Source of the DNA: Nitrososphaerales archaeon TH1177 | GTDB lineage: Archaea > Thermoproteota > Nitrososphaeria > Nitrososphaerales > Nitrososphaeraceae | DNA length: 10,355 nucleotides | Assembly: GCA_014523515.1 (NCBI GenBank) | Contig: JAATVJ010000104.1 | Location: 1 to 10,355 of the forward strand | Direction: 5' to 3' | Shown: positions 1 through 6,874 of the stretch, piece after piece | Numbering within the stretch: the stretch's first letter is position 1 | Layout of the letters: each line of letters begins with the position of its first letter | Notes under the pieces: generated by a model | The model's database searches: none | Seen by the model: only the letters and a program-made list of their open reading frames with translations | What the model was told of the DNA's origin: nothing | Made by a program: the position numbers and the translations under genes

Positions 1-573
1 AAAGATCCAAAACTAGTTTGGGAATTTTATAAAGATAGACAAGAATTAATATACAATTGCAGTCCCAATCTAGGTCATGTGTCTATTGCAAATTTTGAAA
101 AAATAAAAGAATCATCATATGTATTAACACAAAATATTGATGGATTGCATGAAAAAGCAGGCAGTAAAAATATTGTTGAATTACATGGAAATATATTAAA
201 AGTTGAATGTACAGAATGTAATTTTAAAGAAAAAATAAAACAAAAAATAGAAGAACCTCTTCCACCAATTTGCAAGATATGTAAAAATGTTCTAAGACCA
301 TCTGTTATTTTATTTGGAGAGCCACTCAATCAGGAAGTATGGGCAAAAGCTGAACAAATATCTAATAATTGTGATGTAATGTTTATAGTAGGAACATCCT
401 TGAATGTCGGACCTGTTAATCAATTACCTCTTTATGCTAAAAGAAATGGATCTATTTTGATTGAAGTTAATCCTGAACCTACTACTGTATTTACTGAAAT
501 CATGGATTATTCTGTCCAAGGTAGTGCAACGGAAATGTTACCACAATTATTAGAAATTGCACAAAAAAAATAA
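1..573 (+). CDS. Class III Sir2-family NAD-dependent protein deacylase (5' end outside window)
   Basis: NAD-dependent lysine deacylase of the sirtuin family: it transfers an acyl group from lysine to ADP-ribose, giving nicotinamide and O-acyl-ADP-ribose. The frame is open from base 1, so the N-terminal part of the Rossmann fold (GAGxS and the cofactor loop) lies upstream; 190 residues are visible. Seen, counting from base 1: VWEFYKDR (residues 6-13) with the Tyr10/Arg13 YxxR pair, PN-GH, the NAD-binding QNID (44-47), catalytic His62 in ELHGN, four zinc cysteines in two CxxC pairs (70/73, 91/94), the acyl-peptide strand FGE (105-107), and GTS (131-133). YxxR and RP-V--FGE are typical of class III sirtuins (SIRT5, CobB), which favour succinyl/malonyl-type groups as well as acetyl. 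A GTG at 79 could be mistaken for the start, but conserved sirtuin sequence precedes it. The macro-domain gene follows 146 bases downstream on the same strand. Confidence 0.95.
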   Translation, partial: KDPKLVWEFYKDRQELIYNCSPNLGHVSIANFEKIKESSYVLTQNIDGLHEKAGSKNIVELHGNILKVECTECNFKEKIKQKIEEPLPPICKICKNVLRPSVILFGEPLNQEVWAKAEQISNNCDVMFIVGTSLNVGPVNQLPLYAKRNGSILIEVNPEPTTVFTEIMDYSVQGSATEMLPQLLEIAQKK

Positions 574-615
574 AGTAATCTATATACAAAAATTAATATG
601 CAGATATCTTATTTA

Positions 616-645
616 ATCAATTTCAATTTTTTCATTAATAAATTT
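616..645 (+). terminator. T-rich tract, possible terminator after the sirtuin gene
   Basis: Archaeal RNA polymerase stops at runs of T without needing a hairpin. A T-rich stretch with a six-T run lies about 45 to 70 bases beyond the sirtuin stop. The whole gap is AT-rich, so the call is weak. If correct, the macro-domain gene has its own transcript. Confidence 0.25.
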
Positions 646-719
646 ATTATGTATAATTTTATCAAAAAAAAGTTAGCAATTCTTTTATTTTCATATTTTT
701 ATTAAAGCTATATTCATTT

Positions 720-1298
720 ATGGCAACAAATCAACTAATTGATGAAATTCGAATATCAAATGATAAAAAAGTTATTCGTTTAATCAAGGGAGACATAACA
801 GAACAAAATGTTGATGTTATAGTTAATCCTGCCAATTCCTTTTTAAAACATGGTGGAGGTGTTGCAGGTGCTATTGTTAGAAAAGGAGGAAATATAATTC
901 AATTAGAAAGCAACAGAATTGGTTTTGTTCCTGTTGGTTCATCAGTAATTACAAGTTCTGGTAAATTGCCATGTAGTGCAATTATACATACTGTTGGACC
1001 AAAGATGGGCGAAGGTAATGAGGATTTCAAACTCTCAAAATCAATTCATAATTCTCTTTCTCTAGCTTCCAAGAAGGGTTATACAAGTATTTCAATTCCT
1101 GCAATAAGTTCAGGAATATTTGGTTTTCCCAAAGATAGATGTGCTGATATTCTTTTAGATGAAACAATCAAGTTTTTGACAAATACAAATAATAATACAA
1201 CTCTTAGACTAGTTGAATTTTGTATAATAGATGATGAAACACTTTTTCATTTTAAAATGAAATTTAAAAAACTAAAGCAAGAAAAATTTCTAAAATAA
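720..1298 (+). CDS. Macro-domain protein, Af1521-like (ADP-ribose / O-acyl-ADP-ribose binding or hydrolysis)
   Basis: Stand-alone macro domain of 192 residues, the usual size for a single-domain member; probably cytoplasmic, as no signal or membrane segment is seen. Motifs in order: KGDIT (23-27; Asp25 is the adenine-contacting acid), VNPANS (35-40, with Pro where most have Ala in N-A-A-N; Asn39 kept), GGGVAGAI (45-52, first phosphate loop), HTVGP (90-94), and IPAISSGIFGFP (126-137, the second phosphate-binding loop). In O-acetyl-ADP-ribose deacetylases such as YmdB and MacroD1 the third-loop motif is GGVDGAI with a catalytic Asp; here that residue is Ala49, as in archaeal Af1521 (GGGVAYAI). 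Af1521 binds ADP-ribose tightly and removes mono-ADP-ribose from protein. The C-terminus ends in a lysine-rich tail (about 180-192). The start is the ATG at 720. Lying just downstream of a sirtuin, it probably handles its ADP-ribose product; that link is inferred. Confidence 0.93.
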   Translation: MATNQLIDEIRISNDKKVIRLIKGDITEQNVDVIVNPANSFLKHGGGVAGAIVRKGGNIIQLESNRIGFVPVGSSVITSSGKLPCSAIIHTVGPKMGEGNEDFKLSKSIHNSLSLASKKGYTSISIPAISSGIFGFPKDRCADILLDETIKFLTNTNNNTTLRLVEFCIIDDETLFHFKMKFKKLKQEKFLK

Positions 1299-1405
1299 TA
1301 TATTCAACAAATGGTATTTAGATATATAATAATAATTTTTTTCATTTATTCAATAAAGCATTCATTATTATTATGTTTGAATGAACTTTTAGATGTATAA
1401 AGGGG

Positions 1406-1850
1406 ATGATGTCTCCAATAGAGTTTTCACTTCAAATTATACTAGTCTCTACTTCTGGAGTATATCTCCCGGAGCTCTTTTTTTATTAATCTTCTATATG
1501 GAAGTAAGTATGGATCTTTTGTAGGATTAAAAATAGCGTCAGGGCATGCCATAGTAGAATTTCCTTTAATTATAGTGTTGTAATATAGTTTGTATACATT
1601 TTCATCCATATATGTCTCAGATGTAACATTCAAGTTTATAGGATTGATAGGAGGAATTTTTATCTTGATTTTTTCAATTTTACAAATAAATTCGATTCTA
1701 AGAGACAAAAAATCTACTACAAAGTCTAAGGAAATTACCAATACAAAATTGAATATTAAAAATCCTATATAGGCAGGATTTATTTTTACTATACTCAATC
1801 CATTCTTTCTTGTATGGTGATTTATAAACCTCTTAATTAGTTTCTTTCTT
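1406..1850 (+). pseudogene. Decayed copy of the LysE/RhtB-type exporter gene found intact at 7146
   Basis: Base-by-base comparison with the gene at 7146 shows the same ATGATG start and a clear alignment to about 1824, patchy to about 1850. It is broken several ways. One base is lost near 1460 and another in a T run near 1485 (seven T against eight), giving a net -2 frameshift. In the restored frame there are stops TAA at 1581, TAG at 1770 and TGA at 1818, where the intact gene has TCA, TTG and TGG. The PGP motif codons have become P-G-A. The last third, about 80 codons with the final membrane helices, is missing. The loop after DKK is six codons shorter but in frame, so that difference arose while the copy still worked, or in the other copy. 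A 60-codon open stretch (1590-1772) is a remnant, not a gene. With this many lesions, sequencing error is unlikely. Confidence 0.93.
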
Positions 1851-1937
1851 TTAGTAACATTAATCTTATTTATTCTCATAAAAGTAATAATAATATTAAG
1901 CTAAAATTATATTCCCAATTATGGAATCTATCTAAAA

Positions 1938-1948
1938 AATTTAAATAT
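1938..1948 (+). promoter_or_regulatory. TATA-like box for the 154-aa protein gene
   Basis: The AT-only string ATTTAAATATT resembles the archaeal TATA element. Its centre lies about 26 bases before the ATG at 1969, the spacing expected if transcription starts at that ATG (leaderless mRNA). The surroundings are also AT-rich, so chance is possible. Confidence 0.4.
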
Positions 1949-1962
1949 TACTATTTTTAAGA

Positions 1963-2427
1963 ATGTTTATGAGTAACCAAAGTAAAACAATAACTCTAAA
2001 AAATGGAAAAAGTTTAACTGCATCCGTAAAAGATAAGGATATAGAATTGAAATCAGATGGAACAAGTGAAATAATTCCACGAAGAAAGGCAAGTCCAGAC
2101 GTTGAACATGAACTTGGATCTGATCCTGGCGGAATTATAGGATTTGCAGAAATTAATGACTTAAAGGAAGCTGGTGATGGTTCCATAGCACTAGTCTATT
2201 CAGATAAAGAAGCACCAAATCTCACAGTCTCAAATTTTATTGTATGTCTTTGTGATAAACGTGTAGGTAAAGGATGGCAAGTTTGTGAAAAACCAATAGT
2301 GAAATCTAAAGGTACAATTACCAGTATCACATTAACTGAACAACCTAATAATGATGAGTTATTTACTGTGAATGTCACAGGTACTGATAAAGACAAAAAA
2401 CAATTCCAAGAGCGAAGAGGACATTAA
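1963..2427 (+). CDS. Soluble protein of unknown function (154 aa)
   Basis: I do not recognise this family. There are two possible starts, ATG 1963 and ATG 1969 (MSNQSK...); the second fits a TATA-like box 26 bases upstream and a leaderless message, giving 152 residues. No signal peptide or membrane helix is seen, so it is probably cytoplasmic. The first 40 residues are lysine-rich with strand-like alternation (ITLKNGKSLTASVKDKDIEL), followed by a Gly/Asp/Pro-rich turn region (about 44-60). A hydrophobic strand then leads into C95-x-C97 and Cys108 around WQVC, and the C-terminal third looks like beta strands ending in a charged tail (QFQERRGH). The three close cysteines could bind a metal or form a redox pair, but this is inference. 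Base composition is visibly less AT-rich than the neighbouring spacers, which supports a real gene. It follows a decayed exporter gene and faces the sialidase-like gene tail to tail. Confidence 0.8.
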   Translation: MFMSNQSKTITLKNGKSLTASVKDKDIELKSDGTSEIIPRRKASPDVEHELGSDPGGIIGFAEINDLKEAGDGSIALVYSDKEAPNLTVSNFIVCLCDKRVGKGWQVCEKPIVKSKGTITSITLTEQPNNDELFTVNVTGTDKDKKQFQERRGH

Positions 2428-2442
2428 TTACTTCTTATAATT

Positions 2443-2477
2443 ATTTATTTTTAAAATATTTTTTTCTTTTTTATATG
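2443..2477 (+). terminator. T-rich terminator tract after the 154-aa protein gene
   Basis: Starting 16 bases beyond the stop, this stretch carries runs of five, seven and six T, the kind of signal at which archaeal RNA polymerase terminates. It sits between two convergent genes (stops at 2427 plus and 2529 minus), where a terminator is expected. Confidence 0.5.
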
Positions 2478-2528
2478 TTGTGTATTGATTTTAAATTAAT
2501 TAATATACGGATCAGTTATATTATTTAA

Positions 2529-4160
2529 TTATTTGGTTACAAAATAATATGGTATAACATCATGTTCTCTTGTTCCATTAAATATATATGCCGCAACATC
2601 CCAGTAATTGTCATTTTCAAAATCTGGTCTGATTGTTAAAAAATCACCTATTAAATAACTAGTACACCCCTGGTGAAATCTGGGACTTTGATTACAGTTT
2701 TCAAAAAAGATAGGCAGTTTTGAAGTGCTATTTATTAAAGACATCATATCCCATTTTGTTGAATTAGTTAGCTTTCCAAAAGCTACTCCAATAGGCATAT
2801 CCTTATTGTTTCCATAAAAAGAAACTATTCCTATTGTTCCATTATTATTTGGAGATGTCGAGGCCATTAACCAAGAATAATTTGGATTTATTATAGATGT
2901 TCTTTTATATGATTCACTATTAATTGATCCATCTTCATTTAATTCAAAAATTGCTCCATCTATATAAGCATTATAGACAGTTCTATTATCCTTTAAAAAT
3001 GGATGTGCTGCATTCCAAAGAAAACCAATTGTATTATTTCCTTTCCATCCCGCAGTAATTATAGATTCCATATCAATACACCAAAATGCAAATTCCTTAT
3101 CATCACATTGTTTACCATTACTATCAATTTTATAATATGGCATAACATTAAATTCATTCGCAAAAAACTCATTATTATTTTCTGACCAAGAATAAATTAT
3201 TATTTTATTTTCATCACTTAATGTTGCCCAATACAATATATCTGACGGATCTTGAATGGGTACAAACACATGTTCATGTGCGACGGGCCTAACTTCATAT
3301 GATGTAAAATTATTATTGCTTAATTGATCCAAAGGTATTCTGAAGATGGTTGCAAAATTTGGAGGAGAAGAATCTGAACGATCAACAATATCACTATTTA
3401 GATTAGAAGAATCTAATGGTGTATATAACAAATTAGTCGTTATATATAGAAAGTTATTTCCTAAGCTAAGTTCAGGAAAATCTAATTGATAATACTCTTT
3501 TAAATTGCCTTTTTTAATCTCGTCAGCATAGATATTATACATATTCCATAAATAGGTATCATTTGAAACTCCTATTGTAACTTTATTGGCTGTAGAGTTA
3601 ATAGCTCTAGAAATATCTTCAGAAATTTCTCCTTGACGATACCATATAAAAATATTATTTTTTTCATCATAAATTACTTTTTGATCACAACAAAATTTAT
3701 GAATTTGTGGATTATCCATATTTTCAAAATCATAACTTGGATCAAGAAATTTCCATGTTTGTCCACCATCAATAGATCTTGCCGCATAATAGTTTCCAAC
3801 ATAAAAGATCAAATTACCTTTAGAAGCTACACTTGGTTCATTTATAGATCCAATTTTTTCCTTAGGAATATTATTGACAATACTTTTTTTAATAATACTG
3901 TCAGATACAAGTGAAGAAAAGGCAGTAAAATTTATTTCTTTTATTGATGATGAATTTATTGAATTTGCTTCTTTATCCGAATTATTATCTATATTTATAC
4001 TCCGTAGTATATCATTATTGCAAATACTAGAATTAATAAGAAATTCACAAGTATATTTTACAGCTATAGTGCCATTATTTACTGAAAAACCAAACGCATT
4101 TAAAAAAAAGAAAGAAAAAGAAAGCATAAAAATAAGAAGAAAAAAATAAGGAGGAAGCAA
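2529..4160 (-). CDS. Secreted Asp-box (sialidase-like beta-propeller) protein
   Basis: Probable exported or surface protein of 543 residues. The N-terminus (about 1-26) is strongly hydrophobic like a signal peptide or anchor, though without a basic first region. The body holds NEPSVAS (107-113), then the Asp-box SIDGGQTW (129-136), a beta-hairpin signature of sialidase-type propellers, then FCCDQ (156-160) in a run that I remember from uncharacterised secreted BNR-repeat proteins. Only one clear Asp-box is seen and no sialidase arginine triad could be placed, so enzyme activity is not shown. About fifteen N-x-S/T sequons suggest archaeal N-glycosylation outside the cell, and paired cysteines suggest disulfides. 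The longest frame begins with TTG at 4160, right after an in-frame TGA; the ATG at 4127 would leave only a short hydrophobic stretch. It could equally be a binding or structural propeller. It stands alone, with 380 bases upstream. Confidence 0.85.
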   Translation of the reverse strand: MLPPYFFLLIFMLSFSFFFLNAFGFSVNNGTIAVKYTCEFLINSSICNNDILRSINIDNNSDKEANSINSSSIKEINFTAFSSLVSDSIIKKSIVNNIPKEKIGSINEPSVASKGNLIFYVGNYYAARSIDGGQTWKFLDPSYDFENMDNPQIHKFCCDQKVIYDEKNNIFIWYRQGEISEDISRAINSTANKVTIGVSNDTYLWNMYNIYADEIKKGNLKEYYQLDFPELSLGNNFLYITTNLLYTPLDSSNLNSDIVDRSDSSPPNFATIFRIPLDQLSNNNFTSYEVRPVAHEHVFVPIQDPSDILYWATLSDENKIIIYSWSENNNEFFANEFNVMPYYKIDSNGKQCDDKEFAFWCIDMESIITAGWKGNNTIGFLWNAAHPFLKDNRTVYNAYIDGAIFELNEDGSINSESYKRTSIINPNYSWLMASTSPNNNGTIGIVSFYGNNKDMPIGVAFGKLTNSTKWDMMSLINSTSKLPIFFENCNQSPRFHQGCTSYLIGDFLTIRPDFENDNYWDVAAYIFNGTREHDVIPYYFVTK

Positions 4161-4541
4161 AATTTTTCACTTTAGTATATAATATCTTCTATTTAAAAAT
4201 TTTTATATTCTAAAGCTAAAATAACGAATAAAATTAAATAAATAACTTTTGGTTTTGTATTTAAGAAATATTCATTGAAAGGAATACTAATTCTCTTAAA
4301 TGAGGATTCAACGTTAAATAATAGTAATAACAAAATATTAATCTTCTAAAGATAAAAAATGAAAAATGACTTTTACAAAGAAATTTTATCTAGCATACAA
4401 AAAATTTTGTCTTTCAGTATTTTTTTCTTTTTACAATAATATAATGTTAGTTCAATGCTGATTATTATACAAAAGTCTTTGCAATTACAGCAGAAGCAGA
4501 AGAGCATTGCCTATTAATAAATTAAGAAAATAAATTTACAA
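4161..4541. other. AT-rich spacer without a supported gene
   Basis: This holds the promoter region of the Asp-box gene (TATA-like stretches around 4175-4200 on the minus strand) and the 3' flank of the membrane-protein gene. Short open stretches occur, such as ATG 4359 (26 codons) and ATG 4455 (20 codons), but neither has a start signal or protein-like composition good enough to call. A small imperfect palindrome built on CAAAA/TTTTG lies at about 4398-4410. The patch 4450-4515 is less AT-rich than its surroundings, and in one frame reads like a short protein-like remnant rich in Ala and Glu; I cannot identify it. Confidence 0.4.
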
Positions 4542-5867
4542 TCATCTCTTTTTCTTTAATTCTTTTAAAATGTTATCTATATACGTATTTACTTCTTCAT
4601 CTTTTAGTTCAATATCCTTTTCAGGAACTTCCAAAAGGTTATGTTTCTTCACTATTTGTGTAACTGTTAATTGAAGTTCCTTTTCCATCTCTGCTTTTCC
4701 TAAAATATCTAACAATTTTGATTCAAAAGCAAAATTATTGATATATTTTCGAACAGCAATATTTGCAGAAACATGTAAAGCAGAATTGTAAATTCCTATG
4801 AGTGTTAAAAGTGTAGCTATAGGCAGAATGGTTATGGTTGCTAGGCCGAATGGTGGATATGAAGTAAGTGTTAGATTGTTGGCTTGATTGCTAGCAAAAA
4901 TAAGAAGAATCCCAATTCCCGAAAAAATAATAAATCTTTTTAAATCCTTATCAAAGTTAGTAAGCCTAGAAATATTCCAGAATAATATTCCAAATGTCAA
5001 TCCACCAATAGGTTGACTCAAAGAGTTTAGAATTATTATAATAATTAGTAAAGAAATAGGATCAAAATCTAAGGAATCAAGTAAGGGATTAAATATAAGA
5101 TGAAATTGAACTATAAAGAAATAAATTAATGGAAGGGTAATAATTGTCCATAAAGCCATAGTACGAAATGGATTTACTTTGTAGTTATTTACCAAGAGTA
5201 ATGAAGATAACCACATGAAGATAAAAGACAAAATAGATGATATTTTGTATATGTTATCTAATATTATATATTTGCTAATTGATATGTCAATTACACCTCC
5301 AACATATTCTCTTATGTAGTTTGGCCGATCATTAATTTTCAAAGAAGAATGAATAGAATTCACAATTAAACTAGTAATTATTAATGTTATTGAAATAAAA
5401 TAGAATAAGACTACTAAATTATGTTTAAGATTAAACCAAGAAATAAATATAATGCAAAGATCAATAATAAATATTAAAGCAATAAAATAATTAGTTAATG
5501 TAATAATTATTAACAGTATTTTGTGATAATGGTTTGAAAATAACATCTGATATGTAGTAAAACCAATTAGACTACCTGTTATAACAATTCCAATTACAAA
5601 AATTAAATAAAATCTTTGAATATTTATCCTTCTAGTTTTCTCTTTAAAGAAATTTTTAAAATAAGTTATAAGAATAAATTGAACAAACAAACACAAAAAT
5701 GAAAGTATAAGGAAAAATATTATTTTGCCTGTGATTGAAATCAAATTTTTATATACATTCTCTACAATCTTTATGAATAATGTATCAAGTATTAAACAAA
5801 AAAGAACTATAGAGATCATAAAAATAAATAATTTTTGATTAAAGGTAGCAGTAGTAGTCTTTTTCAA
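4542..5867 (-). CDS. Polytopic membrane protein of unknown function (441 aa)
   Basis: Integral membrane protein with about ten hydrophobic segments: roughly residues 12-32, 46-70, 86-107, 117-146 (one long or two short), 151-173, 210-228, 236-258, 271-297, 316-334 and 342-368. A charged, helical tail of about 70 residues (from about 372, ending KELKKKR) probably lies in the cytoplasm. Short basic loops such as KEKTRR and KDLKRF mark inside faces. No transporter, kinase or glycosyltransferase motif was recognised. I have an impression that similar multi-helix proteins recur in Nitrososphaera-type genomes, but cannot name a family. The start is a TTG at 5867, immediately after an in-frame TAA. 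The next ATG (5819) would cut into the first helix and remove the basic KK start, so TTG is preferred. It is divergent from the secreted two-cysteine protein; the ATGs used are about 60 bases apart, so the promoters must be close together. Confidence 0.8.
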   Translation of the reverse strand: MKKTTTATFNQKLFIFMISIVLFCLILDTLFIKIVENVYKNLISITGKIIFFLILSFLCLFVQFILITYFKNFFKEKTRRINIQRFYLIFVIGIVITGSLIGFTTYQMLFSNHYHKILLIIITLTNYFIALIFIIDLCIIFISWFNLKHNLVVLFYFISITLIITSLIVNSIHSSLKINDRPNYIREYVGGVIDISISKYIILDNIYKISSILSFIFMWLSSLLLVNNYKVNPFRTMALWTIITLPLIYFFIVQFHLIFNPLLDSLDFDPISLLIIIIILNSLSQPIGGLTFGILFWNISRLTNFDKDLKRFIIFSGIGILLIFASNQANNLTLTSYPPFGLATITILPIATLLTLIGIYNSALHVSANIAVRKYINNFAFESKLLDILGKAEMEKELQLTVTQIVKKHNLLEVPEKDIELKDEEVNTYIDNILKELKKKR

Positions 5868-5895
5868 TTAACTTGACTAATCTAGATAAAGAGAT

Positions 5896-5910
5896 AACTT
5901 TTTTATTAGT
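5896..5910 (+). promoter_or_regulatory. TATA-like box for the secreted two-cysteine protein gene
   Basis: A stretch of seven T followed by ATTAG is centred about 26 bases before the ATG at 5930, the spacing for a leaderless archaeal transcript. This supports choosing ATG 5930 over the TTG at 5873. Being AT-rich sequence, the match is weak. Confidence 0.35.
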
Positions 5911-5929
5911 ATTATCTTTACATTTTATT

Positions 5930-6709
5930 ATGAAATCGTTTTACTATAGTATAGCAATAATCTTTTCAGTAATCTTGATACTGTCACAAAGTTCTAATGC
6001 TGCATTTAGTATTAGCCCAGTTGAAATTTTTCCACCAGATGCAAAACCATTTGGTTTATCATATGAAGAACATGCAATAAATTACTGGAAATGGCAGGCA
6101 TCCTTGCCCATAGATAGAAGCCCTTATAAAGATAGTGCCGAATGTGGAACTGGCCAAACTGATTTGAATTCTTCAGTATTTTATTTAAGTGGTGGTGGCG
6201 GTGGATATCATGAGCGAACATGTAAAGTTCCAGCAGGTAAAGCGGTTTTAATTCCAATAATTCACATAAATTTATCTGACAAGGAAGTTCCCAATACAAG
6301 TATGGAAGAGATAGATAAATTAGTAAAGTTTGATCATGATCATGTAGCAACTTTATATTTAGAAATAAATGGACAAAAAATATTTGATGAAAAATATGAT
6401 TTAGGAATAATTCATGCAACAGATTCAAAAGCTGTAGAATATAGAACACATACAAAAATATTTGATGTAATATTTCCAGAAAATGCAATTTTTGGTGTCT
6501 CAGCTGGCCCATCAAAAGCTATAGCTGATGGATTTTATATCATAACTAAACCTCTGGAAAAAGGGACTTATGATGTGATATTCAAAGGAAGTATTTTTTG
6601 CAGAGGTGATACAAGTTCTGTCAATTATGAACTATATAAACAAATATTAGGAGATTGTCTACAAACTCCTTTTGCTCAGGATATGAGATACAAATTAATA
6701 GTTGAATAA
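5930..6709 (+). CDS. Secreted protein of an uncharacterised W-x-W / two-cysteine family
   Basis: Exported protein of 259 residues. The start chosen is ATG 5930, which gives a textbook signal peptide: basic MK, hydrophobic core (residues 5-19) and a probable cut after SNA or SNAA (23-25). The in-frame TTG at 5873 would add 19 residues and bury the signal, so it is rejected. After the signal come YWKW (52-55), ASLP (57-60), C72-GTGQ, a FYLSGGGGG turn (84-92), RTCKVPAGKA (96-105, with Cys98), then a beta-rich body with DHDH (about 134-137) and two late cysteines that may pair. From memory, bacterial secreted proteins share the order W-x-W, DxxxxC-xxGQ, V-FL-G, RxC-VPAGKA-xxP; I know no established function or named domain. 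The cysteines probably form disulfides. The DHDH and glycine loop might bind metal or sugar, which is speculation. The gene is single, followed by a 436-base gap. Confidence 0.85.
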   Translation: MKSFYYSIAIIFSVILILSQSSNAAFSISPVEIFPPDAKPFGLSYEEHAINYWKWQASLPIDRSPYKDSAECGTGQTDLNSSVFYLSGGGGGYHERTCKVPAGKAVLIPIIHINLSDKEVPNTSMEEIDKLVKFDHDHVATLYLEINGQKIFDEKYDLGIIHATDSKAVEYRTHTKIFDVIFPENAIFGVSAGPSKAIADGFYIITKPLEKGTYDVIFKGSIFCRGDTSSVNYELYKQILGDCLQTPFAQDMRYKLIVE

Positions 6710-6842
6710 TTGATATTTCAAAATCAATTTTTATGGTTCATTATTTCTCTAGCAGAATGTAAAAATGGCATAATGGAAATATAACCTTATTTTATCTTTT
6801 TTACACAATAAATTTAAGAATAGGTATAATAATGATTTTCTA

Positions 6843-6853
6843 AAATATATAGT
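6843..6853 (+). promoter_or_regulatory. TATA-like box before a candidate small gene
   Basis: The string AAATATATAG is centred about 26 bases before the ATG at 6875, matching leaderless archaeal promoter spacing. It lies in AT-rich DNA, so such a match can occur by chance. Confidence 0.3.
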
Positions 6854-6874
6854 CTAATTATAAAATTCTTTTAT

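Noticed and set aside
79..81. GTG at 79 as the sirtuin start
   Set aside because: Conserved sirtuin sequence (VWEFYxxR, PNxGH) precedes it in frame back to base 1.
1590..1772. A 60-codon plus-strand frame that could be called a small membrane protein
   Set aside because: It is the middle piece of the decayed exporter gene, bounded by stops that replace sense codons of the intact copy, with no proper start.
1442..1879. A 145-codon minus-strand open frame over the decayed exporter copy, and its counterpart at 7172-7558
   Set aside because: They resemble each other only because the exporter gene is duplicated; both are reverse-strand shadows.
3633..4149. Plus-strand open frames over the Asp-box gene
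   Set aside because: They are antisense to a well-supported gene and read as low-complexity Ile/Phe/Lys-rich sequence.
5873..5929. TTG at 5873 as start of the secreted two-cysteine protein
   Set aside because: ATG 5930 gives a normal signal peptide and a TATA-like box at the right distance; the extra 19 residues would spoil the signal.
6012..6515. A 167-codon open frame on the minus strand
   Set aside because: It lies wholly antisense to the secreted protein gene, is extremely Leu/His-rich as expected from a reversed frame, and has no family likeness.
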